Shown: positions 1 to 9,032 of the stretch, piece by piece
Layout of the letters: every line of letters begins with the position of its first letter
How positions within the stretch are numbered: position 1 is the first letter of the stretch
From: Chrysochromulina tobinii
Lineage: Eukaryota; Haptophyta; Prymnesiales; Chrysochromulinaceae
NCBI GenBank assembly: GCA_001275005.1
Contig: JWZX01002473.1
Coordinates: 1-17,238, forward strand
Reading direction: 5' to 3'
Length of the DNA stretch: 17,238 nt
Made by a program: the position numbers and the translations under genes
The notes under the pieces: model-generated
What the model was told of the DNA's origin: nothing
What the model saw: the letters and a program-made list of their open reading frames with translations, nothing else
Databases searched by the model: none

Positions 1-5
1 CGCGG

Positions 6-27
6 CGCGGCGCTGGCGCGGCGCTGG
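6..27. repeat. 11-bp perfect tandem duplication, GC-rich
   Basis: CGCGGCGCTGG occurs twice in direct succession (6-16 and 17-27) in a very GC-rich low-complexity stretch at the left edge. It lies upstream of the first gene, whose start I place at 228. I see no gene in 1-227. Confidence 0.6.
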
Positions 28-227
28 CAGGCGCGCGGCGGCTGGCGCGACTGCGACAGCGGGACCGAACAGGTGACCGAACCAAAACATTCGAACGGAA
101 GCAATACACCTGCCAATCACTCCTCGCCGCCTCCTCGCTGTGATGCACCACTTCTACCCGGTACATGTATCCATAGGCTTTGCGTGGACGAGTTTTTTCC
201 GCTTCGTGTGGAAGCCAAAAACAGAAA

Positions 228-1356
228 ATGGACGATCGCCCAGAGAGTGACGCGGCGGAGACAGCGCCCAAGCAGAGCGACGCGGGTCCTTCCCAGATGT
301 CGACGTCCTCGGTCGCAATCCGCGACAGCACGCTCTCGGTCTCGCGCTTCAATAGGTGGCTCTTGAGTGAGATCAAACGTCAGACGGGTGACACGGTGCG
401 CGACGACATGGAGCACCTGAGGAGCCAGCGGCGTGCAGCCAACGAGCACCATCAGCAGTGGGGGGCTTCGCTCGGCGCCGCGTCCCGCGCACAGATGGCG
501 CGCGACAAGCAGCAATACGAGCTGCTGCGCCGGAGCAACTGGCAAAAGGGCGCGCAGGTACGCGACGACGTGGAGGCACAGAAGAGCGAGGCGCTGCGGC
601 TGCGCGCGGAGTGGATGGAGCACGGGCGGCGACTCGCGGAGAAGAATCAGGAGCAGCGGGGCAAAGTGCGCGAGGCGACGGGCGACGGGTGCAAGCGGCT
701 CACCGACCTCGTGGCCCAGTGCAAGCTCGAGGAGGCCGAGTACGAGGCGGAGCTCGCGCACCGACGCGGCGAGATCCTTCGCGAAAACCAGGAGGAAGTG
801 AAGAAGGTGCGCAGCGAGACCGCCGACGCGGTCATCGACGCTGCCAAGCAGTTTGCCCTCGAGCAGCGACGCAACCAGGCGAAGGCGACCAAGACTGACT
901 TATCTCGATGGGGCGCAGAGCGCTCGGCCAACACCGCCTTCCACTTGAAGACGGCCCGCACGAACCGTGCGGACGCCAAGGCGACGCGCGAGCACGCGAA
1001 GAGGTTGCGCGAGAAGCTGCAGCAGGAGCGCCTGCAGCAGGCGCAGTTGCAGCGTCTGGCGCAGAAGGAGCGCATAACCTCGAAGAAGGCGAATCTGGAG
1101 CAGATTGGCGGCGGCCTCAAGATGGTAACCTCGCCCTCAACTAGTCGCCCTCAACCGGAGTGCCCTAATCAACCGTAGTGCCCTAACTGCCCTAACTGCC
1201 CTAACTGCCCGCAACCGGAATGCCCTGCCGGCGGCGCCAGTCGCTCCCCTTCTCGTCTCTGACCCGCGCCCTCGTTGTGCGCAGAATCACGACGAGATGT
1301 ACCATGCCAAGTTCGTACCGGCCACCTCAGCCGATCTGTGGAAGGACAGCAAGTAA
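228..1356 (+). CDS. Coiled-coil protein of unknown function, two exons
   Basis: I do not recognise the family. The model is exon 1 at 228-1124 and exon 2 at 1285-1356, giving 322 aa. The start at 228 is the first ATG in a frame that otherwise opens on TTG, and its context is AAAATGG. The protein is almost entirely charged, Gln/Glu/Lys/Arg/Ala-rich alpha helix from about residue 45 to 295, which indicates a long coiled coil. It has no signal peptide or membrane segment. Without splicing, the frame runs into a low-complexity Pro/Ser tail (ending at 1178) that reads like translated intron. Splicing at ATG|GTAACC (1125) to GCGCAG|AAT (1284) keeps phase 0 and adds a 23-residue tail containing DEMYHAKFVPA, followed by TAA. 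A CTGAC branch-site match lies 22 nt before the acceptor. Its neighbours hint at a cytoskeletal or flagellar role, but that is only context. It converges on the glycosyltransferase at 1561. Confidence 0.72.
1125..1284 (+). other. Predicted intron of the coiled-coil gene
   Basis: A 160-nt intron with donor GTAACC, acceptor TGTGCGCAG, phase 0 and a CTGAC branch-site match at 1259-1263. Most of its 5' half is a degenerate minisatellite. Support is frame continuity and the end of coding-like sequence at the donor; there is no transcript evidence. Confidence 0.65.
1132..1229 (+). repeat. Degenerate intronic minisatellite (TGCCCTAAC-type units)
   Basis: Successive units begin YGCCCT and continue CAAC or AAC. 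Two units CGCCCTCAAC are followed by TGCCCTAATCAACC, then three perfect 9-bp copies of TGCCCTAAC (1179-1205), then TGCCCGCAACC and TGCCCT. The array sits inside the predicted intron and stops short of the branch site. Confidence 0.8.
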
Positions 1357-1560
1357 GGCCACCTCGTCGCATGAGCGACACTTCAGTATTAGAAATTTGC
1401 GGGGAGTCAAAAACTGTTTGAGAAAATGCGTCAGTGTTCTATGATGGATTCACGCCGGGAGTTAAGCCGGGAGGGGTCCGCCGCATGACCGAAGACCGAT
1501 GCGCGTTGCACACGTACACACGGCACACGGATGATGTGCACGCTCACTCCGTGACCGATC

Positions 1561-2793
1561 TCACAGCGCCTCGGCGCCCTCCGCGACGGCGCCCTCGAGG
1601 GGCAGCACCGGGAACGCTGACAGCACGCGATACAGCACGCTGCGAGGGTGCAGAGCCAGCGCGGCCGTCTTGCGGTTCCACAGATGCACTGCGAGCGCGC
1701 GGCGTTCGATGCGGCGCCACATGCGCTCCTGCCGCGCCAGGTCCTCGGCGCCCGTGTACGCCGCCACATCCTTCCAGTGAATCGGGTAGAAGACCTCTGG
1801 CGGGAGGAGAAGCACCCTACTGTCCCCACTACTGTTCCTGGCGCCCAGTACGGCGCCGCTGCCATGGCTGAGGCTTTCGTTACCAGCCGCGGTGAGGCGA
1901 GCCCCCGAAGGTGCATTGGAGAAGGCCCCTGCGCAGCGTAGCACGACGCGAGTCAGCAGCTCGGGACCATTCCATCCCCACAGCTCGGGATGATAAGTGG
2001 AAGCGAACTCGTGCATCGCGACCCAGAGGAGCGGAGAGCGGCGGCTCGGCACCAGCAGCACGGCCCCGTTGAGGATCGGTGAGGATGGGTCGCCCAGAAC
2101 GAACGATTCGATGCCCATGGCGAGGGGCAGCGGCCAGGGGAGTGGGCGCATGAGCACCACGTCCGTGTCCACGTATACGCCGCCTTCCCGCCAAAGGAGA
2201 GCGAGCCGGAGCACGTCCGTCAGGTGGGAGTACCAGTACGGCCCCTTCTTCCACTCCGCAAGCCGAAGGAGCCACGGGGCAGCGGGTGTGCCGCGCAGCA
2301 GCTCGGCCACATCATAGCCCTGCACGGAGACGGCGTACCCGGCGGCGCGGAGCGGCGCGATCGCGCTCGGCGGCAGGCTATTGGAGAAGACACGCACGGT
2401 CGCCCGCGGATGGTGGAAGAGGAGCGACTCCAGGCACCGACGCGAGCGCAGCGTGAAGTCGGTCGCGGCCGTGGTCCACAGCAGCAGAAAGCTGGGCGCC
2501 GCAAGGGCAGTCGCGGCACCCGCCGCGCCGGTGACAGCTTTGTCCTCATCACGCACTGTTGGCGGCTGGAAGCACGCGGCCGGAGACGTGTGAGCAGTGC
2601 CACGAGATGTCACAGAAACAAGCAACAGAAGCGCGGCCACGGCGCCGCAAGCGGACGCCAGCTTTACCACGCGCCGCACGCCCAGCGTGGCCACCGCATG
2701 CTGCGGCGGCCGTCGCTTGGGGTTGGACGCGTGTTGGCTGACCTGCACCTGCGGCAGGGCCGCAGCTGAATCAACTCCTCGGCGGGGCGTCAT
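1561..2793 (-). CDS. Alpha-1,4-glycosyltransferase, A4GALT/Gb3-synthase type (GT32)
   Basis: A 410-aa type II Golgi protein: basic N-terminus (residues 1-44), a signal-anchor helix at about 45-63 (ALLLLVSV core), a short stem, then the catalytic domain. The sugar-binding DXD domain is clear: HLTDVLRLALLW at 190 followed by GGVYVDTDVV, with DXD at 209-211. The C-terminal alpha-1,4-glycosyltransferase domain follows, with WGWNGPELLTRV (272-283), FYPIHWK (335-341) and AVHLWN (368-373). Family members move galactose or GlcNAc from the UDP-sugar onto a lactosyl or galactosyl acceptor, often a glycolipid, in the Golgi lumen; the substrate here cannot be read from sequence. N-glycosylation sequons lie at Asn305 and Asn320. 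No intron is needed. The ATG at 2793 is the only methionine before the membrane segment, and it lies inside the 3' end of the small gene upstream, so a spliced 5' exon or separate internal promoter is possible. Confidence 0.88.
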   Translation of the reverse strand: MTPRRGVDSAAALPQVQVSQHASNPKRRPPQHAVATLGVRRVVKLASACGAVAALLLLVSVTSRGTAHTSPAACFQPPTVRDEDKAVTGAAGAATALAAPSFLLLWTTAATDFTLRSRRCLESLLFHHPRATVRVFSNSLPPSAIAPLRAAGYAVSVQGYDVAELLRGTPAAPWLLRLAEWKKGPYWYSHLTDVLRLALLWREGGVYVDTDVVLMRPLPWPLPLAMGIESFVLGDPSSPILNGAVLLVPSRRSPLLWVAMHEFASTYHPELWGWNGPELLTRVVLRCAGAFSNAPSGARLTAAGNESLSHGSGAVLGARNSSGDSRVLLLPPEVFYPIHWKDVAAYTGAEDLARQERMWRRIERRALAVHLWNRKTAALALHPRSVLYRVLSAFPVLPLEGAVAEGAEAL

Positions 2794-3092
2794 CGCTGGT
2801 CTTGAGCTGGATTTCTCGGAAGTATTTGGGCGGGACGGGATCGTCGACGCTTTTCATAATCCACTTCTTGGTGAGGTACGCGGAGCCGTAATAGACCCCG
2901 AAGAAGATCACTCCGAGTGCGAGCCCCGTGGCGTTCGGACCGAGGCCAAGGCCGTTCTTTCCGGCCACCGGAGGCGGTCCCACCTGGCGAAGCAGCAGTC
3001 GGATCGGTGGCAGCGCGGTATACGGAGCAAGGTGAGAGAGAAGTGAGGCTTGAAGGGGGCTGGGGCTGAGGTTCGACTGACGGGCTCACCAT
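2771..3092 (-). CDS. Small single-pass membrane protein, two exons
   Basis: I do not recognise the family. The open frame at 2771-2983 has no ATG before its hydrophobic segment. Read 3' of a splice acceptor (TTCGCCAG|GTGGGA at 2984) and joined to an ATG at 3090-3092 that sits directly on a canonical donor (ATG|GTGAGC), it gives about 71 aa. This removes a 106-nt intron (2984-3089), with the start codon ending exon 1. The product has a Gly/Pro N-terminus, one membrane helix (about residues 20-40, core LALGVIFFGVYYGSAYL), then KKW and a charged tail with DDPVPPKYFREIQL. Size and shape resemble small inner-mitochondrial-membrane subunits or assembly factors; I cannot name one. The stop codon falls 20 bases inside the following glycosyltransferase CDS. 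Exon 1 could also extend further upstream in frame. Confidence 0.55.
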
Positions 3093-3360
3093 CAGCGCGA
3101 CGGAAAGGAAGGAAGAGAGAGTCCACGTGACTTCCTTGGCGCACCCTGACTGACGCGACCTTTCCCTGAAGCGTCCGACTGTCGAGCGATCATCTCCAAA
3201 GCAAAATTCCGTCAGAAACCCGAAATGTCGGACCGTGCAGCCTCACTTCGTCAGATTTGGATTTTGGACCGTTTCGCGATGGCCGGGCACGAGCGCGAGC
3301 ACTCTCGCTCGTCTCCCCCTCTGTCCTCTCCTCACCCGAGGGCGCAAGACCGCCTCTAAA
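3093..3360. promoter_or_regulatory. Divergent intergenic region, probable shared promoter/5' UTRs
   Basis: The 268 bp between the start of the small membrane-protein gene (-) and that of the multi-EF-hand gene (+) must hold both 5' UTRs and promoters. I see no TATA box. The strand leading to the minus-strand ATG is rich in CT (TCTCTCTTCC). The plus-strand frame is open from 3235 but has no ATG until 3361. Confidence 0.4.
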
Positions 3361-6300
3361 ATGGTTGGTCGTCCCCGTGCGCACCCGACCGGTCGCAAAA
3401 TGTCCGCGCACGTCTTCAAGGTCTCGCTCAGCGGGGCCGAGCAGCAGCCGACCCGCCGTGAGGGCCTGGACCCGGATCTCGACCGGTACCTGTCAGCGCT
3501 GCTCTACGACGCGCAGGATGATGGCGTGCCTCCACCCGGCCCACCCTCGCCGCCGCGCCGCCCATCGACGCTCGAGGCCGACCAGCGCGAGCCCTATAAT
3601 CGCCTGTTCCACGAGTCGTACGGCGGTTTCCACTACATGGTCCATCCCTCGCGCCCGCGCGCCGCGAGCCGCTACCTCTCGTTCATGCCGGTGCGCGCGA
3701 CGGCTGAGAATACGGAGCGGCAGATGCGCCAGATGGTGACGGAGGTGATCGCCGCAGACGTCAACGGGGACGGCAGCCTCGACTTTGACGAATTCCGCGC
3801 GCTCGTGCACACCTCGATGCCGCAGCAGCCACCGCGTACAGACGCGCAGCTCCGTGCGTGGTTCTCAGAGATGGACACCGACGGCGACGGTGCGATCCGC
3901 ATGATCGAGTTCTTCGCCTTCGCGCTGCGCGAGTCGTTCCTGAGCACTGCCGCGCACGACGGCCCGCAGTCGCTCGAGGCGTACATCCGACAGTGGGATC
4001 GCGATGGCGATGGGCAGCTCGATCGGCGTGAGCTCTCACGCCTATGCGATCGGCTCGGCTTCGGTGGTCTCGCAGCCATGCTCCTGGCCGAGCTCGATAC
4101 TGATCATTCGGGCTCTGTCTCGGCCAGTGAGCTGCTCAAGCTGCTCAAGAAGGCGCCCCGCCGTTCCCAGTTCGCCCAAAGCGCGGCGTCCGCCTCGCCC
4201 ATGCGAGGAAAGTCGCCCATAAAAGGGAACACGGTCGCTGCCGGATCTCGAGGCACCTCGCCAAACGCATGCCAATCGTCCACGGGCGCCGTGTTGGGCG
4301 ATGACGTCACGGGCGGCGCGACGGTGCACATGCTACCCTTGAGCCTGGATGATGTGGCGACGGAGGCGCTCGGCACGGCGCTCGACACGGGAGGGGACCC
4401 CGAGGCCTCAAATGCTAATGAGGGAGGCAATTCCGATCTCCTTGATCGGGAGCTGCAGCACATGCTGCTTGCCAATTGCATGCGCGTGCTCGAGATGCTC
4501 GTGCGCTGGGGCATGGGTCTGACGGACACGCTGACGGCAGTGGAATTCGGACGCATGCTCTCCGCGCTGGGCGTGCCGCCGGTGCCCGATACCGCGCTGC
4601 TCCGGCTGGCGCACTCGCTGAGCGAGCAGACGATCGGCACGGCGACCCTCACGGTCGCGGAGTTCAACTACTGGTTGCTCGGGCAGGTGGACTTGGTCGA
4701 GGCGCACGTGCACGAGCAGCGAGACGGCGTGCGACGCCTTGCACGCCGTCTGCTTGACCTGTTGAGCCGGTGGGAGCTCACAGAGACCCAATCGGTCGCC
4801 GTGCGGGAGGTGCGCGACGCCCTCACGGCCATGTGCATGCAAGTGACCCCCGAGATGATCGAGCACATCTTTGACGAACTTGACGTGGCTGGCGAGCTCG
4901 ATGGCGACGGGAAGCTCTCCCTCGAGGAGCTCCAAGGGTGGCTGCTGCCCTCGGGCGATCTCGGACCGGAGGAGCGATCTGCCCGTGAGCTCCGGGATCG
5001 AGTGACCACGAATGGCGCGCAACTGATTCGGTGGTTGACCCTGCGGATGGAGCTCGGTGCCACACTGACAAAGACGGACGATGAGGACGGCGATGGCAAG
5101 ATCACGAAGGCCGAGTTCCTCATCGTGTCCGCGCCGTCTGCCGCAGGCGACGGCGCCATCGGCGACGGCGCCATCGGCGACGGCGCCATCGGCGACGGCG
5201 CCATCGGCGACGGCGCCATCGGCGACGGCGCCAGCAGCGATGCCCGCGAGGGCGCCGACGCCATCCCCAACGGCGCTGAGGCGAACGGCGAGGGCGGCCG
5301 GAAAAGCCTCTTCGGCGAGGTGATGGTGAGTGCCCCGGCGCTGCTGCTCGCCCTGCGCGAGTGCGGGTTCGACTTCCCGATGAGCCACCCGGGCCCGGCC
5401 GCGGCCCAAGCCTTATTCGCCCAGATCGATCCAGATTCACCCAACCCGTCGTCGATTCGGCTCGAGGACCTGAACCGTTTCCTATTAAGGAAGCTACACC
5501 CCCGGATGCGCCGCCTTCGCCACATGAAGCGGAGCGTCCTCGCGAGCAGCTCGCGATTCGTCGACGTCTTCCGCGCGTGGGACACGGACGACGACGCCCT
5601 CATCTCGTCCGAGGAGTTTGCGCGCGCTCTGCATCAGATTGGCTTTGACGCCACTAAGCGCGAGGCGCGGCGCTTGTTCCGCGACATCGATACCGACCGC
5701 TCCGAGCAAATCTCCTTTGTGGAGCTGCAGGAATGGTTGAATAAGGGTGAGGTGCATCCACCGGCCGCGAGCGGTGAGGAAATCTTGTTAGCCGCTACCG
5801 CCGCCGCCGACGCCGTCTCGAGCGCGATGCTCACCCGTCGTGCCTCACTCGTCGCCTCCGTTGAAGAGTTGAAGGCGCTTGGTAGCCCCGGTGCCTTGAG
5901 CGCCGCCTCGGGCGCCTCCCCACCTGCCATAGTAAGCAGCAGCCCCGGCCGCGGCGCTGGATCCAAATTAGGAACCAAGAGGGATCAAGAGGAGCTCAAG
6001 GACTTCAAGGTGCTGCAGGGGCGCAAGACTTCACCCCCGAAGACTTCACCCTCGAAGACTTCACACCCCAAGGGGGGGCGCAAGAATGTGCTCGACCCAG
6101 CGGCAAAGCCATCGGGAAGAGCAGCCACGTGGCTCGGCCGCAGCGCCGTATCGGGAACCAACCTCGTCTCGAATAGCGCCGTATCGGGCGTTGATGACTC
6201 GGGCGACGCTGCCAGCTCAGCGGTGGAGGCGCTGGTCGCCCTCGGTGTCGTTTCTTCCTACAGCGAGGGGGCAGCGTTCATCAGCGCCCCTCGCGCTGCT

Positions 6301-7537
6301 GATGAGGCGTTCATCGCCTTTTCTTCGAGTGCGCGCTCGAGTGGTCTCGAAACCACCCTCAGGTGGCATCCGCATCCGCTCCAGACTAACAGCCCGCGTT
6401 CGTTCACCGCACACAGGCTCTGGTGGTCTATCCGGCTCGAGCGCGTCGCGGTTGCCTAATAAGGAAGCGTTCGAGACGGCGGAGGAGGCTGCGGCCGCCC
6501 TTTCCCTCAAGTCGGACAGCAGCAGCGGCGGCACACCGAGGGCGCCCACGACGGCGCGTGCTGCGCCCTCGGTTGCCGACGGCCACCCGATGCGGCAGCT
6601 CGCCCACGAGCTGCTCGGGACGGCGCCTGATCCCGAGCTGCTCCCGAGATGGTCGGCGGCGACGACGTCGCTCGCCGCGACGACGCCGGGGGGGCGGTCG
6701 GAGGCGAGCCCTGCGGCAGGCACGCGCGCGACGCCCGGCACGGCGCCCGGCACGCGCGCGACGCCGTTCGGAAGTGGTGCCGCGCGCACCCCGCCGGCAC
6801 TCTACCGCTCGCACCCCGGGGCGGAACCCGAAGTGTTACACCTCGTGGGGTCCCGAAGTGTCACAAGAACGCGAAGCGCATCGCACCGCGCTGGCGCAAG
6901 CGACGGCGCCCGAGACGGCGTGCTCCTCACGAAGCGTTCGGAAGCTTACAACGGCGTGGTCACGACCAGACTCACGCATCCGATGAGCCGCGAGGAGCGG
7001 CTGGAGGCGCTGAGCTTCTCGGCGGAGCAGCGCCCCTTCACAGTCGTGCTGCGTGAATGGCGACCTGCCACCCGCCAGCCACCCAGCCGTCCGGCGCAGC
7101 AGCCGCAGCTGCCACACAGGCGAACCCCCGACGACGATGTGACCGTCTCTACCGCCTCAGCTCGGGCGGCCGTGGCGCCGGCGGTGACTGCCTCGGCGCC
7201 CAAGCTGCCATTTCGTGCCCCGGCCGCCTCGGGCGGCCATCGGAAGGCGCCGCTGCGCACGTCCGCCTCCGTCGCGGCCATGGGAAAGTTTTCTGCGTTC
7301 TTGCACGGTCACGGAACCCCACAGCGCTTTCCCGCAGGACGGCTCGCGATGCTCGGCCTCAACGCGAATGCGGGCCAGATCGGCGTTCTACTCGCACAGC
7401 CGTCGCGCCGCCATCACATGCGTGCCGTGCCGGTAGGGCTGGAGCCCAACACGCCGTTGATGGAGCGTCCCAACTTCCGCGAGGCGGCGTGGGCGGTGGG
7501 CAATGTCGTGCGCAACGGGCCGTTTACTCGCCATTGA
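3361..7537 (+). CDS. Large multi-EF-hand calcium-binding protein, two exons
   Basis: The model is exon 1 at 3361-6328 and exon 2 at 6417-7537, giving about 1362 aa. The start at 3361 is the first ATG in frame (context TAAAATGG); a second, at 3400, is also plausible. Seven EF-hand loops with good ligand spacing lie at residues 133-144 (DVNGDGSLDFDE), 172-183 (DTDGDGAIRMIE), 213-224, 246-257, 574-585 (DEDGDGKITKAE), 741-752 and 777-788. A near-canonical one is at 512-523 (ELDGDGKLSLEE). Degenerate hands appear near 383-420 and 690, so the plan is paired hands in three blocks. A GDGAI repeat (residues 596-624) separates the second block from the third. The C-terminal third is Ser/Pro/Ala-rich and low in predicted structure, with KTSP repeats and an end motif MERPNFREAAW. 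No membrane segment or kinase/protease domain is visible. A calcium-responsive scaffold, as in flagellar or basal-body EF-hand proteins, is an inference. Without the intron the frame would stop at 6459. Confidence 0.82.
5146..5234 (+). repeat. 15-bp coding minisatellite, GDGAI x5 plus one variant
   Basis: Five identical 15-bp units (GGCGACGGCGCCATC, 5146-5220) are followed by a partial sixth ending GCCAGC. They are in frame and encode GDGAI repeated, just after the EF-hand loop at residues 574-585. Identity at synonymous positions points to recent expansion by slippage or unequal exchange. Confidence 0.95.
6025..6069 (+). repeat. 15-bp coding repeat, KTSPP/KTSPS/KTSHP
   Basis: Three tandem 15-bp copies of AAGACTTCACCCYCG, the third diverged, encode Lys-Thr-Ser-Pro units in the basic, disordered C-terminal part of the EF-hand protein. 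A second repeat, AGCGCCGTATCGGG, occurs just downstream at 6142-6155 and 6175-6188 (encoding SAVSG twice). The SP sites could be targets of proline-directed kinases; that is inference. Confidence 0.85.
6329..6416 (+). other. Predicted intron of the multi-EF-hand gene
   Basis: An 88-nt intron with donor GTGCGC, acceptor GCACACAG and a textbook branch site CTAAC (6386-6390) 27 nt before the acceptor. Removing it joins the EF-hand frame (phase 1, codon AGC) to the downstream open frame that reads SGGLSGSSASRLPN. A donor at 6245 (GTGTCG) would also restore the frame. I prefer 6329 because two other introns here use GTGCGC. Confidence 0.68.
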
Positions 7538-7897
7538 CTCGTCGCATCTCCGAAAGAACTCGTCACACACGGTTGTACAGCCGTATGGTGTTTAACTGAA
7601 GTCAGGACGCTCTCAGACGGTCGGATAGGTTAGTCTTAGTTGCGGGTAGACCATCGATGCGCGTGCTGTCGGAGCGCACGGCGAGGCGCACCGGACGCCA
7701 CGCGGTGTGAGAACGGCGGAGAGTACTCCGGACAGCCCTTGTTGTTTCGTTCGGCTCCTTACCGATTCAACTGACCTTTTCCGCTAAACGATGTGTGTAT
7801 TCTGAGCGGGCAGTAACAGTGCCGTAGCGAGCACTTCATCGGTCTGTCGCGTCTGTCGTGTTAACGTTCACACACCAGGATTCCAGTGGGTCTACCG
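7538..7897. other. Intergenic region between EF-hand and GT31-like genes
   Basis: This 360-bp stretch shows no convincing complete gene. It must hold the 3' UTR of the EF-hand gene and the 5' region of the GT31-like gene. A short ATG frame at 7657 runs only 17 codons. An acceptor-like CACACACCAG at about 7869-7878 could mark a hidden upstream coding exon of the GT31-like gene, but I could not find a matching exon with a membrane anchor. Confidence 0.5.
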
Positions 7898-9007
7898 ATG
7901 ACGACCCCACAAAGGCGACTGGCTGCGCCTATCTCAAACTCGCCAGCGCACCTTCTCGTGTTGGGCATCGTCACGTCAGAAAAGACGTACACTTCGCGGA
8001 ACCGATGGCTTCGCGCCTACTACTCCGATCCGCTCGTCAACAGCGGCAGCGCCGTGCTCGTTCGCTTCGTCGTTGATGCCAACTGGTGGGCACGCCGAAT
8101 AGTTGAGGATCCAGCCAGCGCGAGTGATGACGTGCTTGGTGTGATGACGATGAGCGAACTGCCACAGCGGCACTGCGCTCACAAGATGGTCGGATGGTGG
8201 CGAGCCGCCGCTCGCTGGCCTGCAGCCTTCTACGGAAAGACTGATGATGACGCCGCAATCGACCTGCCTCGCCTTGTACCGCTGCTCATGCAGAGTCTAC
8301 CACGCACTCGCGTCTATGCTGGTGTGGTACGTTATTCGTCCATCAACGAGAGCGACTGGCAAGGTGTTTGCTGGGCGCCTGGCGCAGGTGGTGCTCTCAA
8401 GTTGCGCCGCCGAGATCCTGCCTGCGCGGCGTCGCACGTGTACGGTCATCTAGGTGAACGAAACGAGGGTATCTACGGTCCGTTTCCTTTCGTCGAGGGT
8501 CCGCTGGTGCTCATGTCGGCTGACGTCCTGTCGTGGCTGGCACCTAAGCTTGCCATCGATCGCCGACAATTGTGCCACTTTGAAGACCTGCTTCTCGGCA
8601 GAGAGCTCTCTCATCATCCGGCACTCGGACTGATCAACCTGGATCGCCTCATCGGCCGCAGCATGGCCATAGCCGGCCGCGCGCAAGGAGGTGGATGGGT
8701 GGGTGCCACTGGCCTCCTTGCGCATTGGGTGCGCACCGAAAAAAACTTTTGGCGGGCAGTTGCAGAATTCCGAACCTCGCAGCAGCAGCAGCAGCAGCAG
8801 CTGTGGAAGGGCGGGGACGCACAGCGAACGGTCGCACCTGCCCCAAATATCACCCTCGAGTGTTCTTTGTGGCGTAGTTCGTACGCCGACCTCGCTTTCT
8901 ACCCATGCTGCCAGAACTGGACGTTGTGCGTCCCTCCGAAGAGACGAAGCAGGCGTGACGACAAGCGTCGGCGAGCGTCTTTCACGAACGATCACAAATT
9001 GAACTGA
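7898..9007 (+). CDS. GT31-like beta-1,3-galactosyltransferase domain protein
   Basis: A 369-aa protein with the order of landmarks of the GT31 galactosyltransferase fold: LLVLGIVTSEKTYTSRNRWLR (N-terminal beta strand and the basic R..WR signature, about residues 23-43), a DXD-type motif KTDDDAAID with Asp116-118, PFVEGPLVLMSADVL around Glu200-Gly201 (the acceptor-side segment), and HFEDLLLG with Glu229/Asp230, matching the family's EDV..G motif. Family enzymes transfer galactose, GlcNAc or related sugars in beta-1,3 linkage in the Golgi. The start at 7898 is the first ATG; an in-frame stop lies upstream at 7862. Members usually have an N-terminal membrane anchor, and this model has none because it opens straight into the catalytic domain. 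Either a 5' exon is missing or the protein is unusual. Residues 295-301 are seven glutamines. The C-terminus holds four cysteines and ends in a basic tail. Confidence 0.78.
   Translation: MTTPQRRLAAPISNSPAHLLVLGIVTSEKTYTSRNRWLRAYYSDPLVNSGSAVLVRFVVDANWWARRIVEDPASASDDVLGVMTMSELPQRHCAHKMVGWWRAAARWPAAFYGKTDDDAAIDLPRLVPLLMQSLPRTRVYAGVVRYSSINESDWQGVCWAPGAGGALKLRRRDPACAASHVYGHLGERNEGIYGPFPFVEGPLVLMSADVLSWLAPKLAIDRRQLCHFEDLLLGRELSHHPALGLINLDRLIGRSMAIAGRAQGGGWVGATGLLAHWVRTEKNFWRAVAEFRTSQQQQQQQLWKGGDAQRTVAPAPNITLECSLWRSSYADLAFYPCCQNWTLCVPPKRRSRRDDKRRRASFTNDHKLN
8780..8800 (+). repeat. (CAG)7 microsatellite, polyglutamine
   Basis: Seven perfect CAG codons encode seven glutamines in the GT31-like protein, after its conserved catalytic motifs. 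No other codon for Gln interrupts the run, so length variation between alleles is likely. Confidence 0.95.
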
Positions 9008-9032
9008 TGATAACTACAGAGGGCTACTGAGG

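Noticed and set aside
117-761. 214-codon minus-strand frame opposite the first gene
   Set aside because: Leu/Arg-rich antisense shadow of the coiled-coil codons, with no recognisable domain.
1179-1205. Interstitial telomere repeat
   Set aside because: The unit is 9 bp with an extra TG and C relative to CCCTAA, has only three perfect copies, and grades into other intronic variants.
3235-3360. Upstream extension of the EF-hand protein from 3235
   Set aside because: It starts on GTG and has no ATG until 3361, so the stretch is more likely 5' UTR.
5146-5234. Possible CRISPR-like or regulatory array
   Set aside because: The units are contiguous with no spacers and are in frame within a coding sequence; it is a coding minisatellite.
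4408-5409. Long minus-strand open frames antisense to the EF-hand gene (also 4668-5603)
   Set aside because: They lie wholly opposite convincing EF-hand codons, are low in complexity (APSPM repeats from the minisatellite) and carry no family motif. GC-rich codon bias keeps the antisense frames open.
6245-6416. Alternative intron in the EF-hand gene with donor GTGTCG at 6245
   Set aside because: It restores the frame too, but 6329 matches the GTGCGC donor used twice in the NC2-alpha gene and keeps 28 more plausible codons. Kept only as an alternative.
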